From: Syngnathus acus | Taxonomy: Eukaryota; Chordata; Actinopteri; Syngnathiformes; Syngnathidae | NCBI RefSeq assembly: GCF_901709675.1 | Contig: NC_051103.1 | Location: 173,501 to 237,500 of the forward strand | Direction: 5' to 3' | Length of the DNA: 64,000 nucleotides | Part shown: positions 21,575 through 29,930 of the stretch, in pieces | Layout: the number at the start of each line of letters is the position of its first letter | Numbering within the stretch: the first letter of the stretch is position 1 | Made by a program: the position numbers and the translations under genes | The notes under the pieces: generated by a model | Database searches by the model: none | Seen by the model: the letters and a program-made list of their open reading frames with translations, nothing else | What the model was told of the DNA's origin: nothing

Positions 21575-22526
21575 TCTTAAACTCCTCCACTTGGGGCAGG
21601 ATCTCATCCCCGATCCGGAGAGGGCATTCCACCCTTTTCCGATCGAGGACCATGGACTCGGATTTGGAGGTGCTGACCCTCATCCCGACCGCTTCACACT
21701 CGGCTGCGAACCGCTCCAGTGAGAGCTGGAGATCACGGCCTGAAGAAGCCAACAGCACCACGTCGTCTGCAAAAAGCAGAGACGCGATGCTGAGGTCCCC
21801 AAACCGGACACCCTCAACGCCTCGGCTGCACCTAGAAATTCTGTCCATAAAAATTATGAACAGAATCGGTGACAAAGGTCAGCCTTGGCGGAGTCCAACC
21901 CTCACTGGGAACGAATCCGACTTACTGCCAGAAATGCGGACCAAACTCTGGCATCGGTGATACAGGGACCGAACCGCCCTTATCAGTTGGCTCGGTACCC
22001 CGTACTCCCGAAGCACCCCCCACAGAACCTCCCGAGGGACACGGTCGAACGCCTTCTCCAAGTCCACAAAACACATGTGGACTGGTTGGGCGAACTCCCA
22101 TGCACCCTCGAGGATCCTGCTGAGGGTGAAGAGCTGGTCCACTGTTCCACGGCCAGGACGAAAGCCACACTGTTCCTCCTGAATCCAAGGTTCGACCTCC
22201 CGACGGACCCTCCTCTCCAGCACCCCTGAATAGACCTTACCAGGGAGGCTGAGGAGTGTAATTCCCCTGTAATTGGAACACACCCTTCTTAAAGAGGGGA
22301 ACCACCACCCCAGTCTGCCTGCCTTTGGCCGCCGCCCAGCTTGCACTGCACCCGACCCCTTTGGCCCCTCCCACAGGGGGTGAGCCCATGGGAAGGGGGA
22401 CCCACGTTTTCTTTTCGGGCTGTGCCCGGCCGGGCCCCATGGGCAAAGGCCCGGCCACCAGACGCTCGCCTTCGAGCCCCGCCTCCAGGCCTGGCTCCAG
22501 AGGGGGCCCCCGGTGACCCGCGTCCC
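21575..22526 (-). mobile_element. Rex3 LINE, inverted 5' part
   Basis: Minus-strand Rex3 segment. From 22526 downward it starts in the 5' region (CCGGGCCTTTGCCCATGG), skips about 1.6 kb at about 22320, and continues in RT with the frames NYRGITLLSLPGKVYSGVLE, EEQCGFRPGRGTVDQL, FVDLEKAFDRVPRE and ASLLFADDVVLLASS (FADD). It ends at about 21575 in ILPQVEEFK. It lies head-to-head with the 3' end of the same family at 22527-22926. Confidence 0.8.
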
Positions 22527-22926
22527 GTATACAAGCGGCCGAAATGAGTTTTCTCCGCAGGATGTCCGGGCTCTCCCTTAGAGATAGGGTAAGAAGTTCG
22601 GTCATCCGGGAGAGACTCGGAGTAGAGTCGCTACTCCTCCACGTTGAGAGGAGCCCGATGAGGTGGCTCGGGCATCTCATCAGGATGCCTCCTGGACGCC
22701 TCCCTGGGGAGGTGTTCCGGGCATGTCCCACCGGTAGGAGACCCCGGGGACGACCCAGGACGCGCTGGAGAGACTATGTCTCTCAGCTGGCCTGGGAACG
22801 CCTTGGGATCCCCCGGGATGAGCTAGATGAAGTGGCTGGGGAGAGGGAAGTCTGGGAGTCCCTCCTGAAGTTGCTGCCCCCGCGACCCGACCCCGGATAA
22901 GCGGAAGAAGATGGATGGATGAATGG
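22527..22926 (+). mobile_element. Rex3 LINE, 3' part with (GATG)n tail
   Basis: Plus-strand Rex3 3' end: AAEMSFLRRMSGLSLRD in the RT C-terminal region through to LKLLPPRPDPG, stop, then AAGCGGAAGAAGATGGATGG. The (GATG)n tail is a known Rex3 hallmark. Joined to the inverted segment at 21575-22526, it forms a structure like that made by twin priming. Confidence 0.85.
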
Positions 22927-22937
22927 ATACTGTACAC

Positions 22938-23775
22938 CAGTGGTTCCCAAACTTTTGCAGGCTGGCGCCCCCTTTGGCTTCCCAGTGAATTCCTAGCGCC
23001 CCCCCCCCCATCAAGGACCGGCATTTATATAAATAAATAATACATTTATATAAATAAATAAATAATACATTTATAATATCATTACCATTACGTTGAATTA
23101 GTGGGAGCACTGAGTTTGTTTCTCAGAAACGAGCCGGTCCCATCTAGACGTAATCGGAGACAATGACACCCGAAGTGATTTAAGGTTTGTCTTTTATTGC
23201 AGGATGCTTGGTCTCCATGTGTTGAAGCAGTTTTGAATGCTTCACTGCCTGGTTAGTTAGCCTGTCGCCACATATTGGCTTTGCGGGCTCGACTGGGGAA
23301 ACATGTCACGTGACCGGGACGAGTGTCTTGACCTGAATTAATTGATCGTCGATAAAAAAAAAATGTCTGTGCGGCTTGGCGGCCCGGTACCAAGTGACCC
23401 ACGGACCGGTACCGGTCCGCGGCCCGGTGGTTGGGGACCACTGCCCTAACCAGCTCAACACAACACAACACAACACGGCGCGTTCTGGCGAGTCCCCAAT
23501 TTCATGTTGACTTGAACTCAAGATGATGTTGACCGCCAGAATGCGGTTTTTATTATAAGATAAAATTCTGAACATTACAAGCTTGAAATTACAAACCTGA
23601 GCTTTTGCTTTTGTAGTCTATGCTGTCGGATCTGACTGGGCCAGAGCGGCGTGTTGTGTACAAATCGACTGCCGCCCCCCCTACCGCCCCCCTACCGCCC
23701 CTTTCTTCCTCACCGCCCCCCCAGATCTTTCCACCGCCCCCAGGGGGGCGGTACCGCCCACTTTGGGAACCACTG
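22938..23775. mobile_element. Non-autonomous hAT element, copy 1
   Basis: An 838-bp element with ends CAGTGGTTCCCAAACTT and CACTTTGGGAACCACTG and an 8-bp duplication CTGTACAC (22930-22937, 23776-23783). The interior is non-coding, with a CCGCCCCCC-rich right end, and includes a second hAT-like terminus (GTGGTTGGGGACCACTG) at about 23428-23444, suggesting a mosaic of two hAT elements. Copy 2 at 36936-37771 is almost identical. Confidence 0.9.
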
Positions 23776-23783
23776 CTGTACAC

Positions 23784-24299
23784 GGTCATTTTCTTCTTGG
23801 TTTTGTTTTGATTTGAGGCTTTCATAGCCCCTTTCTTCTCTCTTTCATTATTTTCCTTTTCCTGTTCAGCCTTTTTATCTTTATCTTCTGCCAGTGGCAC
23901 AACTTACCCCAGGCCCTTTGGCACAAATTACCCCAGACCCACCATTTTGAAAAAAATGCATCCTCCTGCTGTTTTGAGCAAGCATCATGCTAATTGTATG
24001 GACTCATGCTGTAGCTTACTACAGCACTAAAACCCGTGTGAACTGTTTTCAAAGTTGTTTATAATTGTTCAAACACAGCAATCAAAAACCCTTTATCATA
24101 GAAATTTTACTTTTGAGGGCAAAACATGTTTTTTTAACTTAAATGTGCTTACCTCTCAAGCCACGTGTCTCCCTTCTCTGCAGGATGCGTGAAATGGATG
24201 CCCCTTCAAAAATAGGTGGTCACATGACCAACTTCTTCTATGGTTTTCTGGAGAACAGGTGTGGCACTACTTGCCCCTTGGCACAAATTACCCCACTAT
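23784..24299. other. Transposon-like spacer with repeated GGCACAAATTACCCC motif
   Basis: Holds two same-direction copies of TTGGCACAAATTACCCCA, at about 23920 and 24280, each next to a related GGCAC-AACTTACCCC variant. Between them is AT-rich non-coding DNA. On the minus strand at 23784-23900 a lysine-rich frame (EDKDKKAEQEKENNEREKKG) suggests the C-terminus of some transposon protein, but I cannot name it. Confidence 0.4.
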
Positions 24300-24495
24300 C
24301 CCCTACTGGTGGACTTGTCACCGTGGTCTTTAAAGTGTTCCACTCGCGCTCATGTCTCTGTGTCAGAACGAATTCCGAATTGTTATGTAGAAGGTCTCTT
24401 TGAGCCGATGTTTTCACTGACAAGTTGGGTATGAATTTTCCAATGAAGTTGATCATTCCCATTACTATCAGCACTCCGTTGTTGTCAATATTGCT
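24300..24495 (-). pseudogene. Ty3/gypsy element A: start of RNase H region
   Basis: The minus strand reads KAILTTTECLIVMG, then MINFIGKFIPNLSVKTSAQR, DLLHNNSEFV and HEREWNTLKTTVTSPP. This is the connection between RT and RNase H in gypsy pol (the FLG-x-NY-GKFIPNLS block). Its upstream neighbour, the end of RT, is at 25430-25601; joining the two across the MITE at 24498-25427 keeps the frame (DEKKI-KAILTT). Confidence 0.85.
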
Positions 24496-24497
24496 TT

Positions 24498-25427
24498 ACC
24501 GTTTTTTTCCGTGTATAATACGCCCCCATGTATAATACGCACCCTAACAATGGCATGTTGATGCTGGAAAAAAGCCTGTACCCATGTATAATACGCACCC
24601 AATTTTTTTTAATTTTTATTTTAATTTTTTTTTTTTTTTTTTTTTTTTAAAGTCCCAATGATCGTCACACACGCAGGGAGGCAATGGGTCCCATTTTTAT
24701 AGTCTTTGGTATGGTCTTAACTAGGCTGGATGTATTTTTTTTGTTGGCGTTGATTTCTCCGACTGCCCATAAAGGCACCACCGCGATCAGATGAAAAGAG
24801 AGGAAAGTGACGTGCGGACATGTGAAAAAGGCGGCTCTGTATGGGAGAGACGTTGAAGAGGAATAAAAACACCCTTGGAAACCAAAACTTGCCCCTCGTC
24901 GTGACTCGGAGCCGCAACAAATGTTTCGGATTTGTGTAGGGTACATTGTGACAGCAAACGAGCAGGTGATCGAGCAAGCGTTTGATACGAGAGCATTGCG
25001 TTCGTATGGAGCGTGTTTGAAGTGAACAGCAGAGACGAAAGGAACAAGGCAAAGTGTTGTGAAATAAAATATTACCTATAATACGCATTTTGTTATTTGC
25101 TGATTGTATTAAACTATCACATTCATTGTCAGTCAAGAAGAGAAGAGGACTATTATCCCTTCTTTGACGAAATTACCAGAGCACAGTACAAACACACTAT
25201 TGTTCTTTCGGTATTTATTCAACCCACATTCTTTCACAACATGACAAGAAGAGAACAATACATAAATCAATACTCGTACCAGTACCATGATTTTCTTAAA
25301 AAAAAAAAAAAAAAAAAATTTAATTAAAAAAAAAAAAAAAAAAAATTGTACCCATGTATAATGCGCACCCCAGATTTTAGGACAATAAATTAGTTAAATT
25401 TTGCGTATTATACACGGGAAAAAACGG
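24498..25427 (+). mobile_element. TA-inserting non-autonomous DNA element, copy 1
   Basis: A 930-bp element with terminal inverted repeats of about 25 bp starting CCGTTTTTTTCCGTGTATAA, flanked by TA on both sides. Subterminal CATGTATAATACGCACCC repeats are present at both ends. It contains a captured SINE fragment (GGTCCCATTTTTATAGTC region) and long A/T runs. No transposase. TA duplication suggests Tc1/mariner-like transposition. Copy 3 (43486-44429) is nearly the same in reverse orientation. Confidence 0.85.
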
Positions 25428-25429
25428 TA

Positions 25430-25601
25430 ATTTTCTTCTCATCTGGATGTACACCTCAAGTAGACAGTTTTCCCCCTAAAAATGTGATTTCTGGCACACC
25501 AAACTGGCATTTGTCCCGATTCAGTTTTAATCCATTTTGACGTATTCTCTCCAGAACATTTGTCAATCTGTCAATGTGTTCCAGTGGGGTGTGTCAAATC
25601 G
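25430..25601 (-). pseudogene. Ty3/gypsy element A: end of reverse transcriptase
   Basis: The minus strand reads PLEHIDRLTNVLERIRQNGL, then KLNRDKCQFGVPEITFLGG, a stop, and GVHPDEKKI, which is the thumb/connection of gypsy RT. The upstream RT including YxDD is not in the window: at 25602 the sequence passes into an unrelated LTR-like repeat. Confidence 0.85.
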
Positions 25602-26060
25602 TGCACTTATCAAATGTAAGTGACCGGCTCTCCGTTTAAAGGGTAAAATTCTGTACTTTAGCCCCGCTGCTGCAACGCAGCCTTTACGGGAAGACGAGAA
25701 TGTATTTAAGCCAGTACAGAAAGAAGATTCGTTCCGAGTGTAACCGCTGTTCAAGTAATCTATTGCTAGATAATTCCGTCATTTCCGGACGCCAGTCCCT
25801 TTCAAATCAAAAAGACCCCGGTGTTGAGTAATTACTTGGTCGAAACCGGGGCTCAAATTGATCGTGGCCGTTTCAGCAGCTCTTTCCTATAAGATTTGAG
25901 GCTCTTGTTAACCGCTCGGAATAGATTTAGCTGTCTTTGTTAAGACCGCAGGGACTCGTTTATTTCCACTAGCGTGCACCCACGCTTGCTGAGCTTAAGA
26001 TAACTATTTGGAACCAGATTTGAGACTTCCTGATGTCAAGGATTAAAACTGAACAAGTCT
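25602..26060 (-). repeat. LTR-like direct repeat, left copy (partial)
   Basis: Begins TGCACTTATCAAATGTAAG and is a diverged direct repeat of 27044-27503 (shared GTGACCGGCTCTCCGTTTAA, CGTCATTTCCGGACGCCAGT, ACCGCTCGGAATAG). On the minus strand the shared part contains an AATAAA-type signal only in the right copy. It ends at about 26060, losing the rest of the repeat. Confidence 0.55.
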
Positions 26061-26064
26061 CTAT

Positions 26065-26425
26065 CTAGTCGATGACTTTTTAAACTATTAATTTACTATG
26101 TTAGGTCAATCTGACGTTGGCACCATCTTCTGGTGAAATTTTGAACGGGAATGGAGGATGACTGGTTCAACCAACAAACTCCCCTTTACCAGTTTAACAA
26201 TAGTTAGTTTTGAAGAATTAACTTATACTCAGGCCCCCTCCTTCAGGTCTTCCATGTCAAGCTTTGTCACCATCTTCTGGTGAAATTTGGAATTTCGTCT
26301 GGGCCAAATCCAATACACATTCACGCACCATCTTGTACCATCCTACCCTCCATGTAACTTGATACCCCCTTCTTGGATTTAGGACCAGGCGACAAAACCG
26401 CCTTGCCCCGCACCATGTTCGGGAG
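26065..26425 (-). other. Repeat segment downstream of the orphan ORF
   Basis: This stretch (ACCATCTTCTGGTGAAATTT, CAGGTCTTCCATGTCAAGCT) recurs at 29755-29930 and 31202-31345, so it belongs to a dispersed element. A 66-codon minus-strand frame (26257-26454) overlaps the end of the orphan ORF but resembles nothing I recognise. Confidence 0.4.
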
Positions 26426-27040
26426 CTACATTGGCATCTCGTCTTCAGAGTCAAAAATGTTCACAACTTTCCCGGCAGAGGAAACAGGGAGCAGTCCGTC
26501 GGGTGGGGTGAAACAGCCCTCTTCAGCAATTCGTGCCAGGGCCTGAAGCAAGCGCTCCATGCGGTCCTGACCGAACGCGCCAACGTACTGGTCGCTGGTG
26601 TCGTTATTGCTGGCGTCGCCGGATCCCTCAGCCAGGGCTCTCAATTCTGGAGGTGTATCTTCACCCAAAGGGCCACTGTCGCCGTAAAAGTTCCAGTTGT
26701 CCTCTTCGCCCATATCGACGCCGTCGGCCGCGGAATTTTGCTCCAAATTCTCGTCCGCCGGCCGGGCGGGGTTAGCGGGTGACTCAACCGGCGATTGGTC
26801 ATCAGGCATCCCATAGCAAGGGCCATCACACTCGTAAACAGAGCCTCGGGGGGGCGTGGTGTCCTTGATAGTAGCCACACGGGCCTCTGCATTCGAAGAA
26901 GAAGCCGTCAGTGGACAAATGCCCGAGGCACCATCCTTCCTGCCGAGGGACAGGCTGCACGGCCACAACACGAGCAACATGGGGTTCCACTGCGCGGGTG
27001 TAAAAGTCATTGGGCACAGGCTAATGTGCAGGGCTGTCAA
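26426..27040 (-). CDS. Orphan acidic 204-codon ORF between LTR-like repeats
   Basis: Open frame of 204 codons on the minus strand, starting MTALHISLCPMTFTPAQWNP, immediately inside the right LTR-like repeat (27044-28311). The first ~55 residues are hydrophobic/neutral; the rest is strongly acidic and rich in D, E, P, G and S (SPVESPANPARPADENLEQN, MGEEDNWNFYGDSG), ending VVNIFDSEDEMPM. No zinc finger, protease or RT motif and no clear membrane segment. Position suggests a product of the flanking element (a gag-like or accessory protein), but homology is not recognised. It stays open although the flanking repeats are clearly diverged. Confidence 0.4.
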   Translation of the reverse strand: MTALHISLCPMTFTPAQWNPMLLVLWPCSLSLGRKDGASGICPLTASSSNAEARVATIKDTTPPRGSVYECDGPCYGMPDDQSPVESPANPARPADENLEQNSAADGVDMGEEDNWNFYGDSGPLGEDTPPELRALAEGSGDASNNDTSDQYVGAFGQDRMERLLQALARIAEEGCFTPPDGLLPVSSAGKVVNIFDSEDEMPM

Positions 27041-27043
27041 TTG

Positions 27044-28311
27044 TGCATTTATCTGATGTAAGTGACCGGCTCTCCGTTTAAAGGGTAAAATTCTGTACTT
27101 TAGCCCCTCTGCAGTAACGCAGTCTGTAGGGGAGACGAGAATTGATTTAAGCCGGTACAGAAAGAAGATTCGTTCCGAGTCTAACCGCTGTTTAGTTAAT
27201 TAATCTATTGTTAGATTAATTCCGTCATTTCCGGACGCCAGTCCCGCTGAAATCAAAGAAACCCGATGGTTGAGTAACTACTTTGTCGAGACCCAGGATC
27301 TCCTCGATCGCGGCCGTTTCAGCAGCTCTCCTTTCCTATTAAGATTGTTGCTTTTGTTATCCGCTCGGAATAGTTTAGCTGTCTTTGTTAAGACCGCGGG
27401 AACTCGTTTATTTTCACTAGCGTACACTCACACTAGCTGAGCTTAAGTTAACGGTTTCGAACCAGATTCTGACCCTCCCTGATGTCAAGGATTAAAGCTG
27501 TCTTCATTTAAAAAAGAACTGAAGGGTTTAAAGTATGACTATGATAGAGAAACAAAAGAGATTTAAAGCATAAAAGATCAAAATAATCATTAATCGAAAT
27601 TAAATGATTATAAAGTAGAAATTTAATGAATAAGCAAGAAAGAGAATTACAAGTTTCAATTGTTCGAACAACTAACAATAATTTCCACTCACCATTCTCA
27701 ATAGAGCAAAAATTATTCAGTCTCTAAGTTCTCTCTTGAAAACTCAAAAATATAGTAAAAAAGGGTAAGAGGCTAGAGGTCTGTTTGGTGGAAAAGTCGA
27801 GTGATCAGTTCTCCTTGTTCCAAAATCCGAATTCTGTTTAAAAGAACAGGCTGGCCTAAAGAATGGAGATGACGACGCCCTAAAAATGGCTCCTCTCTCC
27901 TGCACCGAGGTCTGCATCTTCTAGCCTGTCTTTGAGCTTAAAATTTGACTAAGTCCAATTTGAAGATAGTATAAATTCATTTTAACGGAAATACGGTTAA
28001 TCTCAGAAAGAATGAAATCTATCTTTGTCTAATAGGCGTTCTCGACCAACGGCAGTAGCCGCAGGGGCCATACCCCTGACGGGGAAAGCCTACCGGGCGA
28101 GAGAGAGCGAAGCTCTTTGTCCGAACGAACCGTTTATACCAGTCCAGTTCGTGGGTACTATGCCTGCTTGGTCACGTACCAGTTTTTTTCCATGACGTCA
28201 TACATTGGCCTCAGATGACCCAAATGCTTCCAGAATAGACTACACCTGCATCTCAGCCGGTCTCAACCGGATTCAACCAGATGAGATGACCATGTTCTCA
28301 CGGAAGTAACA
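27044..28311 (-). repeat. LTR-like direct repeat, right copy (complete)
   Basis: A 1268-bp unit. On the minus strand it begins TGTTACTTCCGTGAGAACAT and ends with TGCA. It has a possible TATA box GGTATAAACGG at about 28130-28140 and AATAAACGAGTTCCCG at about 27400-27415 as a possible polyadenylation signal. Its terminal 460 bp are repeated at 25602-26060. TG..CA ends and these signals fit an LTR, but no primer-binding site follows its end, so the assignment is tentative. Confidence 0.5.
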
Positions 28312-28469
28312 ATTTTCTCAGGGATGCTTCATCCTGTTTCCCACTCCCAAATCTTGTCAACTGTCCATCAACGTGACATTTGCAAATGTTTTTTCTCTGA
28401 CTTGTGTTCCGTCAAACAGCATTTTGTTTAGGCTTCAACTGGATGAACGTGACCGATGTCACACTCATA

Positions 28470-28535
28470 CACTACCGTTCAAAAGTTTGGGGTCACAAAA
28501 TTGTTTGGGTGACCCCAAACTTTTGAACAGTAGTG
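28470..28535. mobile_element. 66-bp palindromic mini-element with TA duplication (1)
   Basis: A hairpin formed by CACTACCGTTCAAAAGTTTG and its reverse complement, with a GGGGTCAC stem and short loop, flanked by TA. The arms match the terminal repeats of a widespread fish Tc1-type element, so it appears to consist of little more than the two ends. Confidence 0.75.
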
Positions 28536-28703
28536 TAAATATTATTATAATAAAATACTATGAATTAAATATTATAAATTATATCTTATATTTGTATAAG
28601 ATTATATATAATCTATGAATATAAGTATACATATATATTATAAGATTTTTTACACAGAAGATTATATATATAATCTATAAATAATTATCTAAATAAATAT
28701 ATA
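28536..28703. other. AT-rich spacer between two palindromic mini-elements
   Basis: Almost pure A/T with TATATAAT and ATTATAA repeats; nothing codes here. Confidence 0.6.
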
Positions 28704-28769
28704 CACTACCGTTCAAAAGTTTGGGGTCACCCAAACAATTTTGTGACCCCAAACATTTGAACGGTAGTG
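28704..28769. mobile_element. 66-bp palindromic mini-element with TA duplication (2)
   Basis: Second copy of the hairpin at 28470-28535, again flanked by TA; the arms differ by a single base (ACATTTGAACGG against CCGTTCAAAAGT). Confidence 0.75.
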
Positions 28770-28771
28770 TA

Positions 28772-29049
28772 TGTGGGACCTCAGTCTTCCACCACTTAGT
28801 ATCACCATTAACCCTTTCCGCCTCCTTGTCTTCGCTCACACTCATACATTCATGTGTAAATGGTACATCAATATTACATACATGTTTGATACTGATCAAA
28901 CATCGTGACAATAATAACCCATACTTTCACAATAGTCAATTTAACACATAATCCTAACTATGATCGTGGATTCTCTTAGCAAGTTAAAACACTCAAGCAT
29001 CTTAAAAACGTATTTTGACAAGCTGGTGACCTCAAGGTCAAGCTCAACG
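28772..29049. other. No gene recognised; repeats related to 29440-29700
   Basis: The string ATACATTCATGTGTAAATG and a following AGCAAGTTAAAACACTCAAGC have diverged counterparts at about 29485-29510 and 29655-29680, so this is probably the same dispersed element on each side of the truncated LINE at 29050-29439. Confidence 0.4.
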
Positions 29050-29439
29050 TGGGATTGCAGTCTTCCCTCTGGGAAGAGGTACAGGAGCCTGCGCTCCCGC
29101 ACCACCAGACTCACCAACAGCTTCATACTCCAGGCTGTTAGGATCCTGAACTCTCTCCCCCCTTCTGCGTAGCGTCCTGTAATTTTGCGCTTTATTCTGA
29201 CACTTGCTCCATTTTTGCTCCTCTTATTTGTTATGTTATTTATTTATTATTTATTCATCACTCTTATTTATTCATTGTTTGTGCCTTCTTGTTTTTATTT
29301 TTTGTGTTGTTTACTTGTATGCATATTGTGTACTATGTCTTGTCACCGTGGGATAGTGGGAACGTTATTTCGATTTCTTTGTGTGTCTTGGCATGTGAAG
29401 AAATTGACAATAAAGCAGACTTTGACTTTTTTGACTTTT
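29050..29439 (+). mobile_element. Rex1-like LINE, 5'-truncated copy
   Basis: Encodes only the C-terminus, LPSGKRYRSLRSRTTRLTNS, then VRILNSLPPSA and stop, followed by a 3' UTR and GACAATAAAGCAGACTTTGA with a GACTTT tail. It matches the 3' end of copy 2 (18215-21486). Severe 5' truncation is typical of incomplete reverse transcription. Confidence 0.85.
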
Positions 29440-29754
29440 TTCCACCCACGGTACCACTGTCAGCCCCTTGTCCTTACTCAACTCTTAATACATTCATGTG
29501 TAAATGAAACATCAGTACTATAATGCTGCTCAAGTTGCTACTAACTATACTAACTATTGCAAAACAAAATAAAATAAAGTATATTGCAGCTTACTCTAAC
29601 TGGTATTAACATGTCTCATTCTCATTACCTAACGATGAGCATGGGCTTCCCTAGTTAGCAAATTAAAATATTCAAGCAGTTTCAAAGTATATTATAGCAA
29701 AACAAAATAATATAACATAATCCAAAATTGTGTGTTGCTGTGCTTCAGAACAAA
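29440..29754. other. No gene recognised; AT-rich
   Basis: AT-rich DNA with the repeat motifs shared with 28772-29049. No coding support. Confidence 0.4.
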
Positions 29755-29928
29755 TCTTCATCTAATCGATGACTTTTTAAACTATTAATTATAGTAATGT
29801 TAGGTCAATCTGACTTTGGCACCATCTTCTGGTGAAATTTGGAACGGGAATGAAGGTTTACTGGTTCAACGAACAAATTCCCCTTTACCAATTTAACAAT
29901 AGTTAATTTTGAAGAACTAACTTTTAAG
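29755..29928. repeat. Dispersed repeat, left part (split by MITE)
   Basis: Diverged copy of 26065-26230 (ATCGATGACTTTTTAAACTA, ACCATCTTCTGGTGAAATTT). It is continued at 31202-31345 beyond the TA-inserting element, which therefore jumped into it. Confidence 0.65.
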
Positions 29929-29930
29929 TA

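Noticed and set aside
23589-23900. Lysine/glutamate-rich minus-strand ORF as a host gene
   Set aside because: Half of it is hAT sequence (22938-23775) and the rest is a short low-complexity stretch without a partner exon.
26426-27040. Herpesvirus-like or Teratorn-like gene
   Set aside because: Acidic composition alone is not evidence; no capsid, polymerase or piggyBac motif is nearby.
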